From contig NZ_JAASQV010000003.1 of the NCBI RefSeq assembly GCF_011761945.1, positions 235,538-299,537 of the forward strand: a stretch of DNA of 64,000 bases, written 5' to 3'. The notes beneath the pieces were generated by a model, which saw only the letters and a program-made list of their open reading frames with translations, was not told where the DNA came from and made no database searches. The DNA is from Sphingomonas leidyi. GTDB lineage: Bacteria; Pseudomonadota; Alphaproteobacteria; Sphingomonadales; Sphingomonadaceae. Shown here piece by piece: positions 26,174-34,998 of this stretch (positions within the stretch are counted from its first letter, which is position 1; each line of letters starts with the position of its first letter). The position numbers and the translations under genes are program-made.

Positions 26174-28200
26174 TGTTCGACAAGCTGTTCCGCAACCAGA
26201 AGGACCTGGCGCTCGTCGGAGCGACGATCGCGATCCTCGTGATCCTGTTCGTGCCGATCCCTCCGGCCTTTCTCGACCTGGCGATCATCATCAATTTCGG
26301 CCTGGGGCTGACGATCATGCTGCTGACCTTCTATGTCGGCAAGCCGGTGGAATTCTCCACCTTCCCCTCGCTGCTGCTTGTCGCGACGCTCTATCGCCTG
26401 TCGCTCAACGTCGCCGCGACCCGCCTTATCCTGACCGGCGGCAATGCCGGCGATGTGATCGGATCGATCGGCGCCTTTGCGGTGCAGGGCAATTTCGTGA
26501 TCGGCCTGGTCGTCTTCTCGATCCTCGTCGTCGTCCAATATGTCGTGGTGACCAGCGGCGCCCAGCGCGTCTCCGAAGTCGCAGCGCGCTTCACGCTCGA
26601 TTCGATGCCGGGCCAGCAGATGAGCATCGATGCCGACCTCAACATGGGCCTGATCGACCAGAAGGAGGCGGTGCGCCGGCGCGAGGAGCTGGAAAAGGAA
26701 GCGAGCTTCTACGGTGCGATGGACGGCGCCTCGAAATTCGTGAAGGGCGACGCGATCGCCGGCATCATCATCCTGCTGATCAACATCATCGCCGGCTGGA
26801 TCGTCGGCGTCAGCCAGATGGGCATGGAATGGCCCGAGGCGCTGCAGCACTTCACGCTGCTGACCATCGGCGACGGCATCGCCACCCAGCTGCCCGCGCT
26901 GATCATCTCGATCGCCACCGGCATCATCGTCACCCGCTCGGCGGCGGACCGGCAGCTTTCCACCGAGGTCTTCCGCCAGCTCGCGTCCGAACCGCGCATC
27001 CCCTTGATCGTCGCGGCGGTGCTGCTCGCGCTGATGCTGATGCCGGGCATGCCCAAATGGCCGATCCTGCTGATCGGCGCGGCCGCCGGCTTCGCATGGT
27101 GGCGCCTGCGTCGCCGCACCGCTGCGCAGGGCGGCACGGACGAGGACGCGACCGACGAGACGATGGCCTCCGGCACCGCGCCGGTGCCCGCGGTCGAGAT
27201 CCGCTTCGGCGCCGAACTCGGCCGGGCGTGGGAAAAGGAAGGCGCCCTCATCCTCGAGCGCCTCGCCGGCCTGCGCCGCGCCCAGGAGCAGGAGCTGGGC
27301 ATCGGCTTTCCCGCGGTCAAGCTCGTCGACGGCCAGGGGCTGGGCAGCTTCGAATATGAGGTGCGGCTGTTCGGGGCCCGCTACGGCGCTACCGAGGTCC
27401 AGCCCGAGCGGGTGCTGGCGATCGCCAACCAGGGCGCCAAGGGCCGGCTCGCCGGCGAGGAAACGGTGGACCCGGCCTTCGGCATGCCCGCCTTCTGGAT
27501 CGCCGAGAACGAGGCCCAGGCCGCGCGCGATTCGGGCTATACGATCATCGATCCGATCACGCTGATGGTCACGCATTTCGGCGAGATCGTGCGCAGCGAG
27601 ACCTCGACCCTGCTCACCCGCGCCACCGTCGCGGGGCTGCTGGGCGAAGTGCGCGAGCGCCAGCCCGGCCTGGTCGAGGACCTGATCCCCAACACGCTGA
27701 CGCTGTCCGACGTGCAGCGCGTGCTGCAGAACCTGCTCGGCGAAGGCGTGTCGATCGCCAATCTCGACCTGATCGTCGAGCATCTCGTCGACCTGGCCCG
27801 CATCCAGAAGGACCCGATCGAGCTGACCGAACAGATTCGCCAGCGGATGAGCTATGCCATCTGCCACCAGCTGCGCGGCAGCCATGGCGACCTGGCGGTG
27901 CTCAGCCTCGATCCGCGCGTGGAGAACCAGATCGTCGCCAGCATCGGGGCCAATGCCGGCCATAGCTCGCTCGCGGTCGAACCGCGCCTTGCCGAGCAGA
28001 TCCTCCGCCGCCTCGCCCCGATGAGCGAGGAGATGTTCCGCCAGGGCCGCGCGCCGGTGCTGCTGTGCGGCAGCGAGATCCGCCGCCACCTGAAGAACCT
28101 CACGCGCCGCAGCATCCCCAAGCTTTCGATCCTGTCGGTGAGCGAGATCCCGATGCGAGTGAACCTGAAATCGTTCGACGTGGTCCGGCTGGAAGGGTGA
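26170..28200 (+). CDS. flhA: Flagellar export apparatus protein FlhA
   Basis: A 676-residue FHIPEP-family protein with about eight membrane helices in the first 310 residues, then a four-subdomain cytoplasmic part that docks chaperone-substrate complexes. The signature region around GNFVIGLVVFSILVVVQYVV and FVKGDAIAGIIILLINI is clear. Two adjacent ATGs (26170, 26173) are possible starts; the first overlaps the flhB stop. Length is close to normal (about 690). It is convergent with a TPR gene across 138 bp. Confidence 0.95.
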   Translation: MMFDKLFRNQKDLALVGATIAILVILFVPIPPAFLDLAIIINFGLGLTIMLLTFYVGKPVEFSTFPSLLLVATLYRLSLNVAATRLILTGGNAGDVIGSIGAFAVQGNFVIGLVVFSILVVVQYVVVTSGAQRVSEVAARFTLDSMPGQQMSIDADLNMGLIDQKEAVRRREELEKEASFYGAMDGASKFVKGDAIAGIIILLINIIAGWIVGVSQMGMEWPEALQHFTLLTIGDGIATQLPALIISIATGIIVTRSAADRQLSTEVFRQLASEPRIPLIVAAVLLALMLMPGMPKWPILLIGAAAGFAWWRLRRRTAAQGGTDEDATDETMASGTAPVPAVEIRFGAELGRAWEKEGALILERLAGLRRAQEQELGIGFPAVKLVDGQGLGSFEYEVRLFGARYGATEVQPERVLAIANQGAKGRLAGEETVDPAFGMPAFWIAENEAQAARDSGYTIIDPITLMVTHFGEIVRSETSTLLTRATVAGLLGEVRERQPGLVEDLIPNTLTLSDVQRVLQNLLGEGVSIANLDLIVEHLVDLARIQKDPIELTEQIRQRMSYAICHQLRGSHGDLAVLSLDPRVENQIVASIGANAGHSSLAVEPRLAEQILRRLAPMSEEMFRQGRAPVLLCGSEIRRHLKNLTRRSIPKLSILSVSEIPMRVNLKSFDVVRLEG

Positions 28201-28268
28201 GCCGAGCGCCACTCCAGCGTGCGACGGGGCGGATGTCGCCGTGACGATCCGCCCGCGATCGGCAAACT

Positions 28269-28298
28269 CCGCCATCCTCGCCCTTGCGGGGATGGCGG
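28269..28298. terminator. Bidirectional hairpin between the two flagellar operons
   Basis: An inverted repeat with a 9-bp stem (28269-28277/28290-28298) and a 12-nt loop, in the 138-bp gap where flhA and the TPR gene converge. It has no T-run, but the position suits a shared terminator. Confidence 0.4.
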
Positions 28299-28338
28299 TG
28301 GAGAACGCGGCGCTGAAGGAAGAACGAAGGCCTTCAGC

Positions 28339-29460
28339 CTAACGCGCGCCCAGCTTCGCCAACGCATGCGCCAATGTCTTGCCGTCGTCCCCGATCGGCG
28401 TGTGGAGCGCGGTCTCGAAGATCTTGGCCGCCCGCTCGCTGTTCCCGTCGCCCGCGGCGAGCAGCATCGAAGCAAGCGCCGCCGAGAAGCTCTCCCGATC
28501 AAGCCGCTGTGCGATCGCGGTGCGCCGGCGCGCTTCCTCGATATGCCCCTCGAGCAGCTCGATCACCGCGATGGAACCCTGCGCCTCGCCGAAATTGTCG
28601 TCGAGCGCCAGCGCCTTCTCGAAGCGGACGCGGCCGGCGGCGCGATCCCCGGCCAGGACGTGCGCCCAGCCCGCGGCGATCCACGAGCCCAGATGGGTGC
28701 CGAACATCTCGGCCCCCTTGTCCAGATCGCGCGCGGCTTCCCCCTGGTCGCCGCCCAGCATGCGCGTGAGCCCCAGCCCGATCCAGGCCCGGGGGGCGCC
28801 CGGCGCACGCGCCAGCGCCGCCTCGAACAGCTCCGCCGCGGCCGCGGGATCGTCCTCGCCGAGCGCCAGCGTGCCGAGCGTGGTGAGCGCGTCGGGGTGA
28901 TCACCGGCCATTCGCGCGGTGCGCGCCGCGAGATCGGTGTCCTCGATATCGACCGCCAGAGTCGAGACGATGGCGTTGAGCCCGCGATGCTCGGGATGGA
29001 GCGCGATCAGCGTGCGTGCGCGCTCCCCGGCGCGATCGAACTGGCCGAGCTGGTGCAACAGCTGCACTTCAAGTTGCGCGGCCTGCGGCAAGGCAGTGCT
29101 GGTCGCAATGTCGAGCGCGGCCAGCGCCTCGTCGAAGCGCTTGGCCATGGCGAGCGACCAGGCGAGGTTAAAGCGCACCGGCGGCGCATCCGCGCCCCCG
29201 GCCAACAGCGCAGCATAGAGATCGGCAGCGCGCGCCCAGTCGAGCCGGCGCATCGCCACGAGTCCGGCCAGATGCTGGGCCTGGGGCGTCAATGGCTGGA
29301 GCCGCGCATGGCGATCGAGCAGTTCCTCCGCGGCGTCGAAGCGTTCCTCGGCGAAGGCTGCTTCCGCCGCGTCGGCGATCAGCGCGACATTGTCCGGATC
29401 CTCGGCAAGCAATGCCGCGAGACGATCGTGGCGGCTCTGCGCGGTGGCGGTCTGGTTCAT
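28339..29460 (-). CDS. TPR-repeat protein, last gene of the flagellar operon
   Basis: A 373-residue soluble protein made of about eight tetratricopeptide-like helix pairs (for example AEERFDAAEELLDRHARLQP, DPAAAAELFEAALARAPGAP, GRVRFEKALALDDNFGEAQG). There is no signal peptide. It overlaps the upstream small gene by ATGA, so it is made with the flagellar genes. TPR proteins in this position may chaperone export substrates or tune assembly; the exact role is unknown. Confidence 0.8.
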   Translation of the reverse strand: MNQTATAQSRHDRLAALLAEDPDNVALIADAAEAAFAEERFDAAEELLDRHARLQPLTPQAQHLAGLVAMRRLDWARAADLYAALLAGGADAPPVRFNLAWSLAMAKRFDEALAALDIATSTALPQAAQLEVQLLHQLGQFDRAGERARTLIALHPEHRGLNAIVSTLAVDIEDTDLAARTARMAGDHPDALTTLGTLALGEDDPAAAAELFEAALARAPGAPRAWIGLGLTRMLGGDQGEAARDLDKGAEMFGTHLGSWIAAGWAHVLAGDRAAGRVRFEKALALDDNFGEAQGSIAVIELLEGHIEEARRRTAIAQRLDRESFSAALASMLLAAGDGNSERAAKIFETALHTPIGDDGKTLAHALAKLGAR

Positions 29461-29810
29461 GCTCGAGATTCCCTCAACTGGGCCAGGGCCCTGTCCATCA
29501 ATTCGCGCCCTTCGGGCGTCTCGCCGATCATCCGGCTCACCTGATCGACGATGGCGATCAGCGCCGGATCGTTCCCGACCGCTTCGCCGAATTGTTCGGC
29601 AAGCAGTCCGCGGACCATCGCCCGGCGCAATTCCTCTTCCTCCAGCGTGTCGAGCGCGGCGAGCGCGCGAACCCGGTCGAGCGGGCGCGCGGATGCCGTC
29701 TCGGCACGGGAGGTCCGGCCCTGCCGTGCCGTGCCGCGATTGCGGCTCGTGCGTTGCAGCTGCTCGTGCAGGAGCAGCAGCACCTGGTCGACATTGCCGA
29801 TGCGTGTCAT
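29457..29810 (-). CDS. Small conserved-looking protein of unknown function (117 aa)
   Basis: I chose the ATG at 29810, 13 bp after the preceding TPR gene, giving MTRIGNVDQVLLLLHEQL at the N-terminus. The protein is helical and charged with an Arg-rich low-complexity part (residues 20-45), followed by a helical C-terminal half (LEEEELRRAMVRGLLAEQFG). There is no signal or membrane segment. Its length and position between two TPR genes would suit a flagellar export chaperone or regulator, but I do not recognise the family. Confidence 0.65.
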   Translation of the reverse strand: MTRIGNVDQVLLLLHEQLQRTSRNRGTARQGRTSRAETASARPLDRVRALAALDTLEEEELRRAMVRGLLAEQFGEAVGNDPALIAIVDQVSRMIGETPEGRELMDRALAQLRESRA

Positions 29811-29823
29811 GTCGCGCGCGCGC

Positions 29824-30396
29824 TCAGTGCGTCGTGCCGCGCTCGATCTGGTCGAGCAGGAAGGACGTCGCCGAAGCCTCTTCTTCCGCCGGTTTTGCCG
29901 GGGCACCGTCGCCGGCCAGGCGGCTGCATTCGTCGATGATCAGCCGCATGTCGCGGTTCAGCGGCGGATTCTCCTCGTTCACTGCGATCCCTTCGGTCAG
30001 CTCGCGGATCGCCTCCCCGAAATGATCCTGGATCAGATGCCGCAGTCCGCGGACGAAATGCGCGAGATAATGGTCGGACGGCAGCGTATCGAGCGGCTCC
30101 CAGGTTGCGAGTGCGCGCGACGCCTCGCCCGAAGTGAGCTCGAAGAAACCGAGCTGGAAGCGGGCCAGCGCAAAGTCAGGCGCCAGCGCGACGGCGCGGC
30201 TCAGGGCGGCATGCGCCTCGATCGGGCGCCCCGATCCGGCGAGCATCGAACCGCGCAGGAAGTGGAGCCGGGCATCGTCGGGATAGGCTTCGATCAGCCG
30301 GTCGGCGAGGCCGAGTTCGTCCGGCATGCTCGCCTGCATCGCGGCGAGCAGTTGCGCCATCTCCTCGTCACTGCAAAGCGTCATGTCCATCTCCAT
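29824..30396 (-). CDS. TPR-repeat protein following fliA
   Basis: A soluble protein of about 190 residues with three to four TPR-like units (LIEAYPDDARLHFLRGSML, HAALSRAVALAPDFALARFQ, IRELTEGIAVNEENPP). The ATG at 30396 overlaps the fliA stop (TGATG). ATGs at 30390 and 30384 are also possible, the last with GGAG at a good distance. There is no signal peptide. Its linkage to the sigma factor suggests control of, or service to, late flagellar gene products; this is inferred. Confidence 0.78.
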   Translation of the reverse strand: MEMDMTLCSDEEMAQLLAAMQASMPDELGLADRLIEAYPDDARLHFLRGSMLAGSGRPIEAHAALSRAVALAPDFALARFQLGFFELTSGEASRALATWEPLDTLPSDHYLAHFVRGLRHLIQDHFGEAIRELTEGIAVNEENPPLNRDMRLIIDECSRLAGDGAPAKPAEEEASATSFLLDQIERGTTH

Positions 30397-31139
30397 CAAC
30401 GATATCCTATCCGTGTCCGCAGCTTCGCCAGCGCTTGGGCGTGAAGCTGCGAGACGCGCCCCTTCGACAGGCCGAGCAATTGCGCGATCTGCGAGAAGCT
30501 TACTCCGTTCTCATAGTGCTGGCGAATGATCGCTGCCTCGCGCTCGGGCAGGCGCTCGATCTCGCGGGCGAGCTGGGCGTTGAGCTGGCGCCATGCCAGG
30601 CTCTCATAGGCATTGGGCCGCCGGTCGATCCCGTCTTCGGGCTCGACCAGGCCGGTTCCCTCGAGTATCAAGCCGATCGCGAGCCCGGCGGCAAGGTCGG
30701 CGAGCGCGCCCAGCGGATCGGCCGGGCCGGTCTCCGCCGCGATCGAGCGGAGCCGCTCGGTCTCGATCCGGCGGCGATAGCTATATTGCGCGTCGCTCTC
30801 GTTCATCCGCGCCGCGCCATCGGCGATGCTGCCGATGATCCGGCGCCGCGCAAAGGCGCCAAAAGGGATGCCACGCAGCGGGTCGAACCGGTCGATCGCG
30901 ACCAGCAGCCCTTCATAGGCGAACTGTTCCAAGTCGTTGAGCTCGATGCCGTTGCGTGGCCGCGTCCGCAGCTGGCGCCGGGCAAGGGCGCGCGCGAGCG
31001 AACGGTACCGCGTGAAGATCTGCTCGCGGCACCTGAACTCGCGCTCGAAGCGGAAACGCCGCCATAGCGACGCTTCCACGCGCGGGGGCATCAGCAACAG
31101 GTCGAGGCCCGAGGAAGTGCCGCCCCGGCGCTGCTTCAT
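30396..31139 (-). CDS. fliA: Flagellar sigma-28-type factor FliA
   Basis: A 247-residue sigma-70 family protein. Region 2 is seen in NGIELNDLEQFAYEGLLVAI and the following FDPLRGIPFGAFARRRI-like sequence. Region 4 is seen in LPEREAAIIRQHYENGVSFSQIA and LGLSKGRVSQLHAQAL. The arrangement matches FliA/SigD factors that transcribe late flagellar genes. The ATG at 31139 overlaps the fliP stop (ATGA). Being inside the basal-body operon, it would be made with the hook-basal body. No flgM (anti-sigma-28) gene is visible. Confidence 0.88.
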   Translation of the reverse strand: MKQRRGGTSSGLDLLLMPPRVEASLWRRFRFEREFRCREQIFTRYRSLARALARRQLRTRPRNGIELNDLEQFAYEGLLVAIDRFDPLRGIPFGAFARRRIIGSIADGAARMNESDAQYSYRRRIETERLRSIAAETGPADPLGALADLAAGLAIGLILEGTGLVEPEDGIDRRPNAYESLAWRQLNAQLAREIERLPEREAAIIRQHYENGVSFSQIAQLLGLSKGRVSQLHAQALAKLRTRIGYR

Positions 31140-31849
31140 CTGAAGCTTCCCAGCACGCCCTGCAGGATCAGCCCCCAACCGTCGATCAGGACGAACATGA
31201 GGATCTTGATCGGCAGCGAGATCGTCGATGGCGGGACCATCATCATGCCGAGCGCGAGCAGGATCGAGGCGACGACCAGGTCGATCAGCAGGAAGGGCAG
31301 CAGGATGACGAAGCCGATGGTGAAGGAGACCCGCAGCTCGTTCAGGATGAAGGCGGGCGTGAGCTTGAGCAGTTCCACCTGCTCGGGCCGGTCCGGCACC
31401 GGGGCCTTGGCGATGGCGTAGATCGCCTCGATGTCGCTGTCGCGGGTCTGGGCGAGCATGAAGTTGCGCAGCGGTCCGCTCCCCTTCTCGATCGCCTGCT
31501 CGACGGTAACGCTGCCGGCCATCAACGGCTTGAGCGCCTGGCTGTTCACGGCGGTCAAGGTCGGGCCCATGGTGAAAGCCGTCAGGAACAATGCGAGGCT
31601 GATCAGCACCGGGTTGGGCGGGGTTTCGGGCATGCCAAAGGCATGGCGGACCATCGCCAGCACCACGACGATGCGCACGAAGCTCGTCATGCTGATGAAG
31701 ATCGCCGGAGCGACCGCCAGCAGCGTGAGCAGCAACATGGTGCGCACCAGATCGGTGCTGATGCCGGTGCCGTTGGCAGCCAGGGCAGTGGCGGGAGCAA
31801 GCAGCGCGACGGCCAGCAGGCACGCCTTGCCGGCGCGAACGCGGCGCAT
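31136..31849 (-). CDS. fliP: Flagellar export apparatus protein FliP
   Basis: A 237-residue export-gate protein with a cleavable-type signal (to about residue 25) and four membrane helices. Family signatures include SFVRIVVVLAMVRHAFG, PNPVLISLALFLTAFTMGP and FVILLPFLLIDLVVASILLA near the C-terminus, which ends DGWGLILQGVLGSF. It overlaps fliO by a TGATG junction. It assembles with FliQ and FliR, encoded on the opposite strand. Confidence 0.95.
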   Translation of the reverse strand: MRRVRAGKACLLAVALLAPATALAANGTGISTDLVRTMLLLTLLAVAPAIFISMTSFVRIVVVLAMVRHAFGMPETPPNPVLISLALFLTAFTMGPTLTAVNSQALKPLMAGSVTVEQAIEKGSGPLRNFMLAQTRDSDIEAIYAIAKAPVPDRPEQVELLKLTPAFILNELRVSFTIGFVILLPFLLIDLVVASILLALGMMMVPPSTISLPIKILMFVLIDGWGLILQGVLGSFR

Positions 31850-32286
31850 CAGCCGTCCTCCCCCTCCGCGCCCGGCGGCGCGGCCGAAGCGGGGGCGGAG
31901 GCCGGAACCGGACACGCACTCTCGCGCAGCAGGAGGTGCTGCTGCTGCCCGCAAAGCACGAGATATTCGCGCCCGTCGCAGCGCAACAGGCAGATATCGG
32001 CATATTGGCTGGCCCGGCGCGTCTCGAGCACCTCCACCCGCCGCTGCGCCGGCAATGCCGCAACCAGCCCGCGCAATCGGGGAAGGTCGATCCGCCCGCC
32101 GCTGCGCTTGAGCGCCAGCGCGGCCAGCGCCGCGAGCATCAGGCACAGGAGCAACGCCATCACGATCCGCGTGAGCGAAAGATTCAGGCTCCCGCCGCCG
32201 CCCAGCCGCCCCGGCTGCGCGAGCGCGGCCGGGGCATGGACCAGGAATGCCGTCAGACATGCGCATGCTGCACTCAATCGGGCCAT
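31849..32286 (-). CDS. fliO: Flagellar biosynthesis protein FliO
   Basis: A 145-residue protein with a signal-like N-terminus, one membrane helix (about 38-60, LTRIVMALLLCLMLAAL) and a small cytoplasmic domain with VEVLETRRASQYADICLLRC, typical of FliO, which helps FliP assemble. The last 25 residues are Ala/Pro-rich. Position between fliN and fliP supports the call, since sequence conservation of FliO is low. Confidence 0.85.
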   Translation of the reverse strand: MARLSAACACLTAFLVHAPAALAQPGRLGGGGSLNLSLTRIVMALLLCLMLAALAALALKRSGGRIDLPRLRGLVAALPAQRRVEVLETRRASQYADICLLRCDGREYLVLCGQQQHLLLRESACPVPASAPASAAPPGAEGEDG

Positions 32287-32603
32287 TGCGCGATCTCGGT
32301 CAGGCGCACGCCGAACTTCTCGCCCACCGCGACCAGCTCCCCGCGCGCCACCGCCACGCCGTTCAGGCGCAGTTCGACCGGCGTATTGAGCTGTGCATCC
32401 AGCGTCACCACCGCGCCGGTGGCCAGGCCGGTCAAGTCGGCGACTGTCATCGGGGCAGCGCCCAGAAACGCCTCGAGCTGCACGCCGACATTCTCGATCA
32501 GCTTGCTGCTGACGCGTGCGGGCGCCGGCCGCTCCGGCTTGGCTGCGGCGGGCTGGCTTTCGGCGGGCAGGATATCACTCGGTTCGGTCACGGGGCTACT
32601 CAT
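32274..32603 (-). CDS. fliN: Flagellar C-ring protein FliN
   Basis: A 109-residue SpoA-domain protein. The region from residue 35 to the end (NVGVQLEAFLGAAPMTVADL, then LDAQLNTPVELRLNGVAVARGELV) is the FliN fold, with the typical ending FGVRLTEI. The first 30 residues are a flexible Pro/Ala stretch. It overlaps fliM by ATGA and fliO by 13 bp. It forms the base of the C-ring and docks FliH for export. Confidence 0.93.
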   Translation of the reverse strand: MSSPVTEPSDILPAESQPAAAKPERPAPARVSSKLIENVGVQLEAFLGAAPMTVADLTGLATGAVVTLDAQLNTPVELRLNGVAVARGELVAVGEKFGVRLTEIAQWPD

Positions 32604-33382
32604 CGGGTTGGAGCTTCTATGATTTCGAGCGCGGGACCGCGCTTGCCTTCGACGACGGCACAGCGGCCCCGCGCAAGCGGCACCCCGTCCACCGCGAGCG
32701 GCAGGATGTCATCGGTCGCGCGGTCGAGCACGAGCACGTCGCCGCAGCCGAGCCCGGCGAGATCGGCGACGGTGATATGGCTGCGGCCGAGCAACGCGGA
32801 GAGCGACACGGGAATTCCGGCAAGCGCGGCACTGCCGGAACCAAGCGGCACACCGACCGCCGGCTCGGGCAGCACCTCCCGCACGAAGCGCGCGAAACAG
32901 GGCGCCGACAGCTCGATCAGGAGCGTCAGCCCGCGCGTGGCGGTGACGGCCTCGAGCCGATGTATCGCCCCCTCGCCGCGCCCCGCCTCCGATGGATGCC
33001 AGACCGGCTTGCCCAGCGCGAGGCACTGGACGAGGCGAGACTTGAGGCCATCCAGGCATTCCTTGCCCAGTGCCTCGAGCAGCGCCAGATCGTGCGCGTT
33101 GCGCTGGCCCGCGGCTGCGGGCACGCCGAGCACCATCGCCCCCAGCGCCATCACCCCCGCCGGCGGCAGGCCGATCGCCACCCCTTCGTCGCAGCAATGC
33201 CACACGGCCTTGCGCAATTCGGTGCGCGGTGCCGCAATGCGGGCGAGCCCCCCGGCGACGCGCATCGGCTCGCCCGCGAACCACTCGCCCGACCAGCTCT
33301 CGACCATGCCGGCGAGCAGGTTCTGGACCGAAGCGGGCGCGAGCGTTCCGTCGGGCAGCCAGGATCGGCAGGGAAGCGTCAT
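32600..33382 (-). CDS. fliM: FliM-like C-ring protein, N-terminally reduced
   Basis: A 260-residue protein with a C-terminal SpoA domain (IPVSLSALLGRSHITVADLA, then GDVLVLDRATDDILPLAVDG) and a weakly conserved middle part. Ordinary FliM is about 320-350 residues and starts with an LSQxEIDALL CheY-binding peptide. That peptide is absent here, and the start TLPCRSWLPDGTLAPASVQN bears no resemblance to it. It is named for its position (flgE-fliM-fliN-fliO) and SpoA domain. It could equally be called a FliM/SctQ-like protein. Confidence 0.75.
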   Translation of the reverse strand: MTLPCRSWLPDGTLAPASVQNLLAGMVESWSGEWFAGEPMRVAGGLARIAAPRTELRKAVWHCCDEGVAIGLPPAGVMALGAMVLGVPAAAGQRNAHDLALLEALGKECLDGLKSRLVQCLALGKPVWHPSEAGRGEGAIHRLEAVTATRGLTLLIELSAPCFARFVREVLPEPAVGVPLGSGSAALAGIPVSLSALLGRSHITVADLAGLGCGDVLVLDRATDDILPLAVDGVPLARGRCAVVEGKRGPALEIIEAPTR

Positions 33383-34551
33383 CCCTGGCCCCGGATGCCG
33401 AAGAGCTGCTGGATCATGTCGTTCGAAACGCTGACGATCTGCGACGAGGCCTGGAATCCGCGCTGGATCAGGATCAGGTCGCCGAACTGCTTGGACAGGT
33501 CGACGTTCGAGGCCTCCAGCTGCCTGGCCTTGACCAGGCCCACCCGGGGATCGGAGCTGGCAAGATACATGCGCTCGCCGCTGCCATTATAGGTGAACAG
33601 GCCGCCATCCTTCTCGACCAGCGACTGGGTATCGCGGAAATCGGCGAGCGCGACTGCGCCCAGGTCGAGCTTCTGCTCGTTCGAATAGGCAAGCTCGATA
33701 TTGCCGGTGGCGTTCACGGTAACGGTGGTCAGCGCGCCTACGCCGTGCCCGTCGATCGAGGATGCGCGCAGATTGGAGACATCGCCGGAGGAATAGGATT
33801 GCACGGCCGAGAAATCCAAGGTCACCTTGAAGTTGTTGGTGGTATCCTCGACTTCGATCTTGGCGGCGCTGGGATCGATGATGCTACCGATGAATTTGAG
33901 GCTCTTGGTCGCGACCAGGCCCTTCTCGTCGCTGATCTTGACGGTCCATTCGCCGGCGGCGGTGCCCTTTTCGAACTTCGCGCTCCATTTGTGCGAGCCG
34001 CCCTTGCTGTCGTACACGACCATGTCGTTGATCGTGACTGCGTTGACGGCAGTGTTCGACAGATTGTCCGTGAAGGTGATCGTGGTGCTGCCGAGCGGGG
34101 CGCTGGTGCGCTTCTGATCGATCGAAAGGCTCACCGGCCGGCCGGAGGAATCGAGCGTCGCCAGCCGATATTTCGTGCCCGAAAGGACGATGAAGCCCTT
34201 GTTGTCCACCTCGAAGCTGCCGGTGCGCGCATAGAGCATCTTGTCGCCGTCCATCAGGACGAGGAAGCCGCCGCCGTCGATCGCCAGGTCCAGGTCGCGC
34301 CCGGTCTGCCGCAGCTGGCCGGCGCTCAGGTCGAGCCGGCTCTGGCCGATGCCGACTCCGTTGCCGCCGCCATTGCTGTCGGTGTCGTGCGAAAGCCCGC
34401 CCTGGCTGCCGCTGCCATAATAGTTCTGGAACGTCACCGTCGAACCCCGGAAGCCCGAGGTGTTGAGATTGGTCACGTTGTTGCTGACCTGCTCGAGTCC
34501 GCGGGAATAGGCGTTGAGGCCACTGAGGCCGATATAGATGGCACCGAACAT
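33379..34551 (-). CDS. flgE: Flagellar hook protein FlgE
   Basis: A 390-residue hook protein. The N-terminal rod/hook motif is MFGAIYIGLSGLNAYSRGLE with VSNNVTNLNTSGFRGS. The FlgE central beta region holds DLDLAIDGGGFLVLMDG, and the C-terminal helix is VKARQLEASNVDLSKQF to RGFQASSQIVSVSNDMIQQL. It is rather short for a hook protein (many are 400-450), meaning a small outer D2 domain. It overlaps fliM by ATGA and starts 3 bp after flgD. Confidence 0.93.
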   Translation of the reverse strand: MFGAIYIGLSGLNAYSRGLEQVSNNVTNLNTSGFRGSTVTFQNYYGSGSQGGLSHDTDSNGGGNGVGIGQSRLDLSAGQLRQTGRDLDLAIDGGGFLVLMDGDKMLYARTGSFEVDNKGFIVLSGTKYRLATLDSSGRPVSLSIDQKRTSAPLGSTTITFTDNLSNTAVNAVTINDMVVYDSKGGSHKWSAKFEKGTAAGEWTVKISDEKGLVATKSLKFIGSIIDPSAAKIEVEDTTNNFKVTLDFSAVQSYSSGDVSNLRASSIDGHGVGALTTVTVNATGNIELAYSNEQKLDLGAVALADFRDTQSLVEKDGGLFTYNGSGERMYLASSDPRVGLVKARQLEASNVDLSKQFGDLILIQRGFQASSQIVSVSNDMIQQLFGIRGQG

Positions 34552-34554
34552 GGC

Positions 34555-34998
34555 TTAGTTCCCCTTCCTGACTTGCGAGATGCTGGCGATCGCGAGGTTG
34601 CTGATCGTGCGATTGTCCGCCGTCTTGATCGTGATCCGCGGCGTGCCATTGCTGAAGGTGACTGCGGTTACCAAGCCCGTGAGCGTGGTCGCCCCCGCCG
34701 GCACGTCGACCGTGGTGCCGAGCAGGCCGGTCGCCTGGCTGGTCGCCTGGGCGGAGACCAGCGCCTCGAGCCGGTCGTTCATCGTCTGGCTCTGCTGGAT
34801 CTGCGAGAACTGCGCGAGCTGCGAGACGAACTCGAAATTGTCCATCGGCTTCAGCGGATCCTGATAGGTCAGCTGGGTCAGGATGATCTTCAGCAGCGCG
34901 TCGAAGCCGAGGCCGAAGGCATCGGTCGCCGCATTGGCGGCGCCGGCATTCTGCTGGCCGCCGTCAGCGGCGCCCACTGGCGCGGTTTGCGCGATCAT
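34555..34998 (-). CDS. flgD: Hook cap/assembly protein FlgD
   Basis: A 147-residue FlgD. The N-terminal core LLKIILTQLTYQDPLKPMDN plus EFVSQLAQFSQIQQSQTMND is diagnostic. The C-terminal half is reduced to a single beta domain (GTTVDVPAGATTLTG onwards), shorter than the usual 220-residue form. FlgD caps the growing hook while FlgE polymerises. It overlaps the fliK-like gene by ATGA. Confidence 0.93.
   Translation of the reverse strand: MIAQTAPVGAADGGQQNAGAANAATDAFGLGFDALLKIILTQLTYQDPLKPMDNFEFVSQLAQFSQIQQSQTMNDRLEALVSAQATSQATGLLGTTVDVPAGATTLTGLVTAVTFSNGTPRITIKTADNRTISNLAIASISQVRKGN

Noticed and set aside
30396..32063. Extension of the FliA frame through fliP
   Set aside because: The upstream part is the wrong frame of fliP; sigma-factor homology begins right at the ATG at 31139.
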